From Dehalococcoidia bacterium (GTDB lineage Bacteria; Chloroflexota; Dehalococcoidia; E44-bin15): 15,445 nucleotides of DNA. Below the pieces are notes generated by a model that had not been told where the DNA came from, did not search any database, and saw only the letters and a program-made list of their open reading frames with translations. Numbering within the stretch: the stretch's first letter is position 1; every line of letters starts with the position of its first letter. Shown in pieces: positions 13,563-15,445 of this stretch. The stretch spans positions 1 through 15,445 of the forward strand of contig DAOUVR010000008.1 of assembly GCA_030667555.1 (NCBI GenBank), read 5' to 3'. Position numbers and translations under genes: made by a program.

Positions 13563-14051
13563 ATGAGACCAAAATTCGTCGTGGACGCCAATGTTGGCAA
13601 ATTGGGTCGCTGGCTCAGAATGATGGGCTATGATACCCTGTTCATTAATGACATCGATGATGCAAGGCTTGTCGCCATTGGCTTGAGGGAGAAAAGGGTG
13701 CTACTCACCAAAGATACCCAGATCATGTTGCGCCGCGTGGTCACCAGTGGAAAGTTGAAGGCTCTGCTAATAAAAGACGACGACGTGAAAACACAGCTTC
13801 GCCAAGTGGTAGAGACTATGAAGTTAAATCGAAGAAGGCAGTTCACCCGCTGTTTGGAATGCAATGAGCCTCTGGTACCTAGAAGTAAGGATGATGTGCG
13901 TGACCTGGTGCCTCCCTATGTTTTCAAGACTCAATCACATTATGTACAGTGCCCCGCGTGCCATAGAATTTATTGGCGTGGCACCCACTGGCAAAGGATG
14001 AACCATGAATTGGAAATGTTCATGGAGGTGGCCGATGTTACTGGATCGTAA
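13563..14051 (+). CDS. Mut7-C RNase domain protein (PIN-like fold with zinc ribbon)
   Basis: This 162-residue protein matches the Mut7-C family (formerly DUF82). The N-terminal half is PIN-like: KFVVDANVGKLGRWLRMMGYDT (about 4-25) with Asp8, then a second acidic cluster NDIDD (29-33) and LLTKD with Asp51, which together should bind the catalytic metal. The C-terminal half is a zinc ribbon with CLEC (97-100) and CPAC (130-133), followed by the usual HRIYWRGTHW segment. The family is predicted to cut RNA; no substrate is established. Length is typical. Only a weak purine-rich stretch precedes the ATG. The next gene overlaps its last 17 nt, so expression of the two should be coupled. Confidence 0.88.
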   Translation: MRPKFVVDANVGKLGRWLRMMGYDTLFINDIDDARLVAIGLREKRVLLTKDTQIMLRRVVTSGKLKALLIKDDDVKTQLRQVVETMKLNRRRQFTRCLECNEPLVPRSKDDVRDLVPPYVFKTQSHYVQCPACHRIYWRGTHWQRMNHELEMFMEVADVTGS

Positions 14052-14778
14052 GAATGAACAGGAATTCCGAAAAAGGCGGGGCATTGAGGCATTGGGGAGC
14101 TACGATGCGGTCATTTTTCGTCTGGGTCTCAAATTGGAGTGGTTGCCCCATTTCCCTCCATCGCAACCAGAAAGCTATGGGCTTGAATCCCTAAGCGGCC
14201 TCAAGCCCTATAAGGGCAGGAGGGGTGGGAAGGAGATTCTGTTTGACTCAACCATGATGGGGGCGCCGGCAGCGAGCTTCAATATCGAGGCATATTTATG
14301 TCACTCCCCCGCCTCTGAGGGGATAGGTGTTGGTTATTGTGGCGCACTGCAGCCGGGGATTGAAATAGGGACAATAATAATTCCCGACAAGTCCAGGATA
14401 GGTGAGGGCACCAGCAAATACTATGGCAAGGACGAGGTCTCATATCCTGACCAAGACCTGGTAAAAAGGCTCGTCGAAACAACACGGCGTTTTGGATATG
14501 AGCCGTTGGTGGGGGAGACCTTCTCTACCGACGCTGCCTTCATGGAGACACCTGACTTTCTTGGGAACTTGGCGCGGCAGGGAATCATAGGGATTGATAT
14601 GGAAATGTCGGCGCTCTTTTCGATTGCACAGTATCATGGCAAAAGGGCAGCCGGGATTCTGGTGGTCTCCGACAAACCATATGAAGGTCCGCTTCACAGC
14701 CTCAGTATTCCCTTCCAGAAAACCGAGGCGATTTCAGAAGATGTAGTTAAAATCTGCATTGAGGCTCTGGGAGGTTGA
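14035..14778 (+). CDS. Nucleoside-phosphorylase-fold enzyme (PNP_UDP_1), possibly a nucleosidase
   Basis: This 247-residue protein belongs to the NP-I superfamily. Visible marks are the VGYCGAL strand-loop (99-105), GTIIIP (112-117), EGTSKYY (124-130), the sugar-binding DMEMSAL (188-194) and VSD with the likely catalytic Asp213. It lacks the N-terminal GDPxR phosphate loop. The positions of E. coli DeoD Arg87 and Ser90 appear to be Gly98 and Tyr101, so the phosphate site looks absent. This raises the possibility of a hydrolase acting on nucleosides rather than a phosphorylase. The start at 14035 is chosen over the ATG at 14005 because GGAGG (14024-14028) lies 6 nt upstream; it overlaps the Mut7-C gene by 17 nt. 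The substrate is unknown. Confidence 0.8.
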   Translation: MLLDRKNEQEFRKRRGIEALGSYDAVIFRLGLKLEWLPHFPPSQPESYGLESLSGLKPYKGRRGGKEILFDSTMMGAPAASFNIEAYLCHSPASEGIGVGYCGALQPGIEIGTIIIPDKSRIGEGTSKYYGKDEVSYPDQDLVKRLVETTRRFGYEPLVGETFSTDAAFMETPDFLGNLARQGIIGIDMEMSALFSIAQYHGKRAAGILVVSDKPYEGPLHSLSIPFQKTEAISEDVVKICIEALGG

Positions 14779-14786
14779 GTAAATCG

Positions 14787-15445
14787 TCAGGGGGCTCCAA
14801 CCCCTAGCTCGATGGCATGCCGCAGATGTGGTACGTCATCAGGAGTTTTACCTGCTAATTTGGGTTCAACCCTCTGGAGGATCTCTAGCCCAGCGATATC
14901 CAGGCTTACCGGGTCTCTTCCCGCCAGCATATAGCCCAGTTTCGCTTTCCTTCCTCCGTGTCTCACTTCGGTAGCGCGGGTTAGGGTCTCCACGGCGTCC
15001 ACAATATAGAAGTCGGGTTTCACAATCAGGTTTAGCTCAGCAATGGCCCTATGGATATCTTTGTGCGAGTGCAATTCTGTTCTTTCCTTGGTCGATAGAA
15101 AGCCGAACTGGTTCTTCAAGGCTCCGGTGAGACCGCACACGAAATGGGTCTTAAGCACCGGCAGGGAAAGGATATAGTCATATTCGAAGGCAATCTCGGA
15201 TAACTCCAGTTCGATATCCCCGGCTTTCCGTTTCACCATCTTGCGGCCCAGCAGGTCGATGAGAGGGACATATAATCTGTCACAGACCTCTTTTAGTGGG
15301 TGGTTTTCAATGATGTTTCCACTATTTACCGCATCAAAAGCTGGTCCATCGGTGACGACCGGCTTTAATCCTTTTTCCACGAAATATTCCAGGCAGGCTT
15401 CAAGAACAGCGGGATGCGTCGTTGTGGGATAGGGCTCAAAGGAGA
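14787..15445 (-). CDS. DUF362 family protein, C-terminal part
   Basis: The frame is open to the right edge, so the start lies outside the window; 218 residues are visible. The visible N-terminal stretch EPYPTTTHPAVLEACLEYF and the following VVTDGPAF are typical of DUF362. So are DYILSLPVLKTHFVCGLTGALKNQFG, the PDFYIVDAVETL segment and the GRDPVSLDIAGLEIL block. Some DUF362 proteins carry a ferredoxin domain with iron-sulfur clusters; no such cysteine motif is present in the visible part. The biochemical role of the family is not settled. An internal GTG at 15380 could be mistaken for a start but has no ribosome site and cuts the domain. The gene converges on the nucleosidase-like gene with only 8 bp between stops. 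Confidence 0.85.
   Translation of the reverse strand, partial: SFEPYPTTTHPAVLEACLEYFVEKGLKPVVTDGPAFDAVNSGNIIENHPLKEVCDRLYVPLIDLLGRKMVKRKAGDIELELSEIAFEYDYILSLPVLKTHFVCGLTGALKNQFGFLSTKERTELHSHKDIHRAIAELNLIVKPDFYIVDAVETLTRATEVRHGGRKAKLGYMLAGRDPVSLDIAGLEILQRVEPKLAGKTPDDVPHLRHAIELGVGAP

Noticed and set aside
14005..14034. Upstream ATG start for the nucleosidase-like gene
   Set aside because: The extra ten residues are an out-of-frame reading of the Mut7-C tail, and GGAGG is spaced correctly only for ATG 14035.

Overview
The window reads as a piece of a bacterial chromosome dominated by housekeeping genes. It most likely comes from the Chloroflexota, probably a Dehalococcoidia-like lineage. That placement is inference from protein character (a CxxC-x17-CxxC zinc ribbon, an MrfA/YprA-type helicase, a DUF362 protein), from the run rpsO-pnp-dapB-asd-dapA, and from short GC-rich dispersed palindromes between genes. 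No tRNA, rRNA, CRISPR array, integrase or transposase is visible.

Left part (1-3900): the 5' end of uvrA leaves the window on the minus strand. Diverging from it are a strong promoter, a leader of about 150 nt and a small double zinc-ribbon gene. A rho-independent terminator follows, then a tightly spaced DUF503-helicase pair. With uvrA and an MrfA-like helicase this is a DNA-repair neighbourhood. The 269 bases after the helicase hold a palindromic dispersed repeat and the purA promoter.

Centre (3901-10550): purA (AMP synthesis) runs rightward and converges on a long leftward operon, rpsO-pnp-dapB-asd-dapA. This couples ribosomal protein S15 and polynucleotide phosphorylase to three consecutive lysine/diaminopimelate genes. 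A 9-bp hairpin separates the two converging units. The operon starts at a near-consensus promoter only about 6-8 nt upstream of the first plausible rpsO start codon.

The gene-free stretch 10554-10970 holds a Y-shaped double palindrome (10594-10646), a second, inverted copy of the repeat found after the helicase (about 10712-10775), a 7-bp hairpin (10777-10793) and the corA promoter (10921-10948). I see nothing definite in the remaining bases.

Right part (10975-15445): corA (divalent cation channel) and a YhhQ-type queuosine-precursor transporter gene lie 4 nt apart. After a gap with another dispersed palindrome comes a compact run of a metallo-beta-lactamase-fold hydrolase, a Mut7-C (PIN-like) RNase with a zinc ribbon, and a nucleoside-phosphorylase-fold enzyme that overlaps it by 17 nt. 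This run is the best candidate for an uncharacterised functional module (RNA or nucleoside turnover and salvage). A partial DUF362 gene enters from the right edge on the minus strand.
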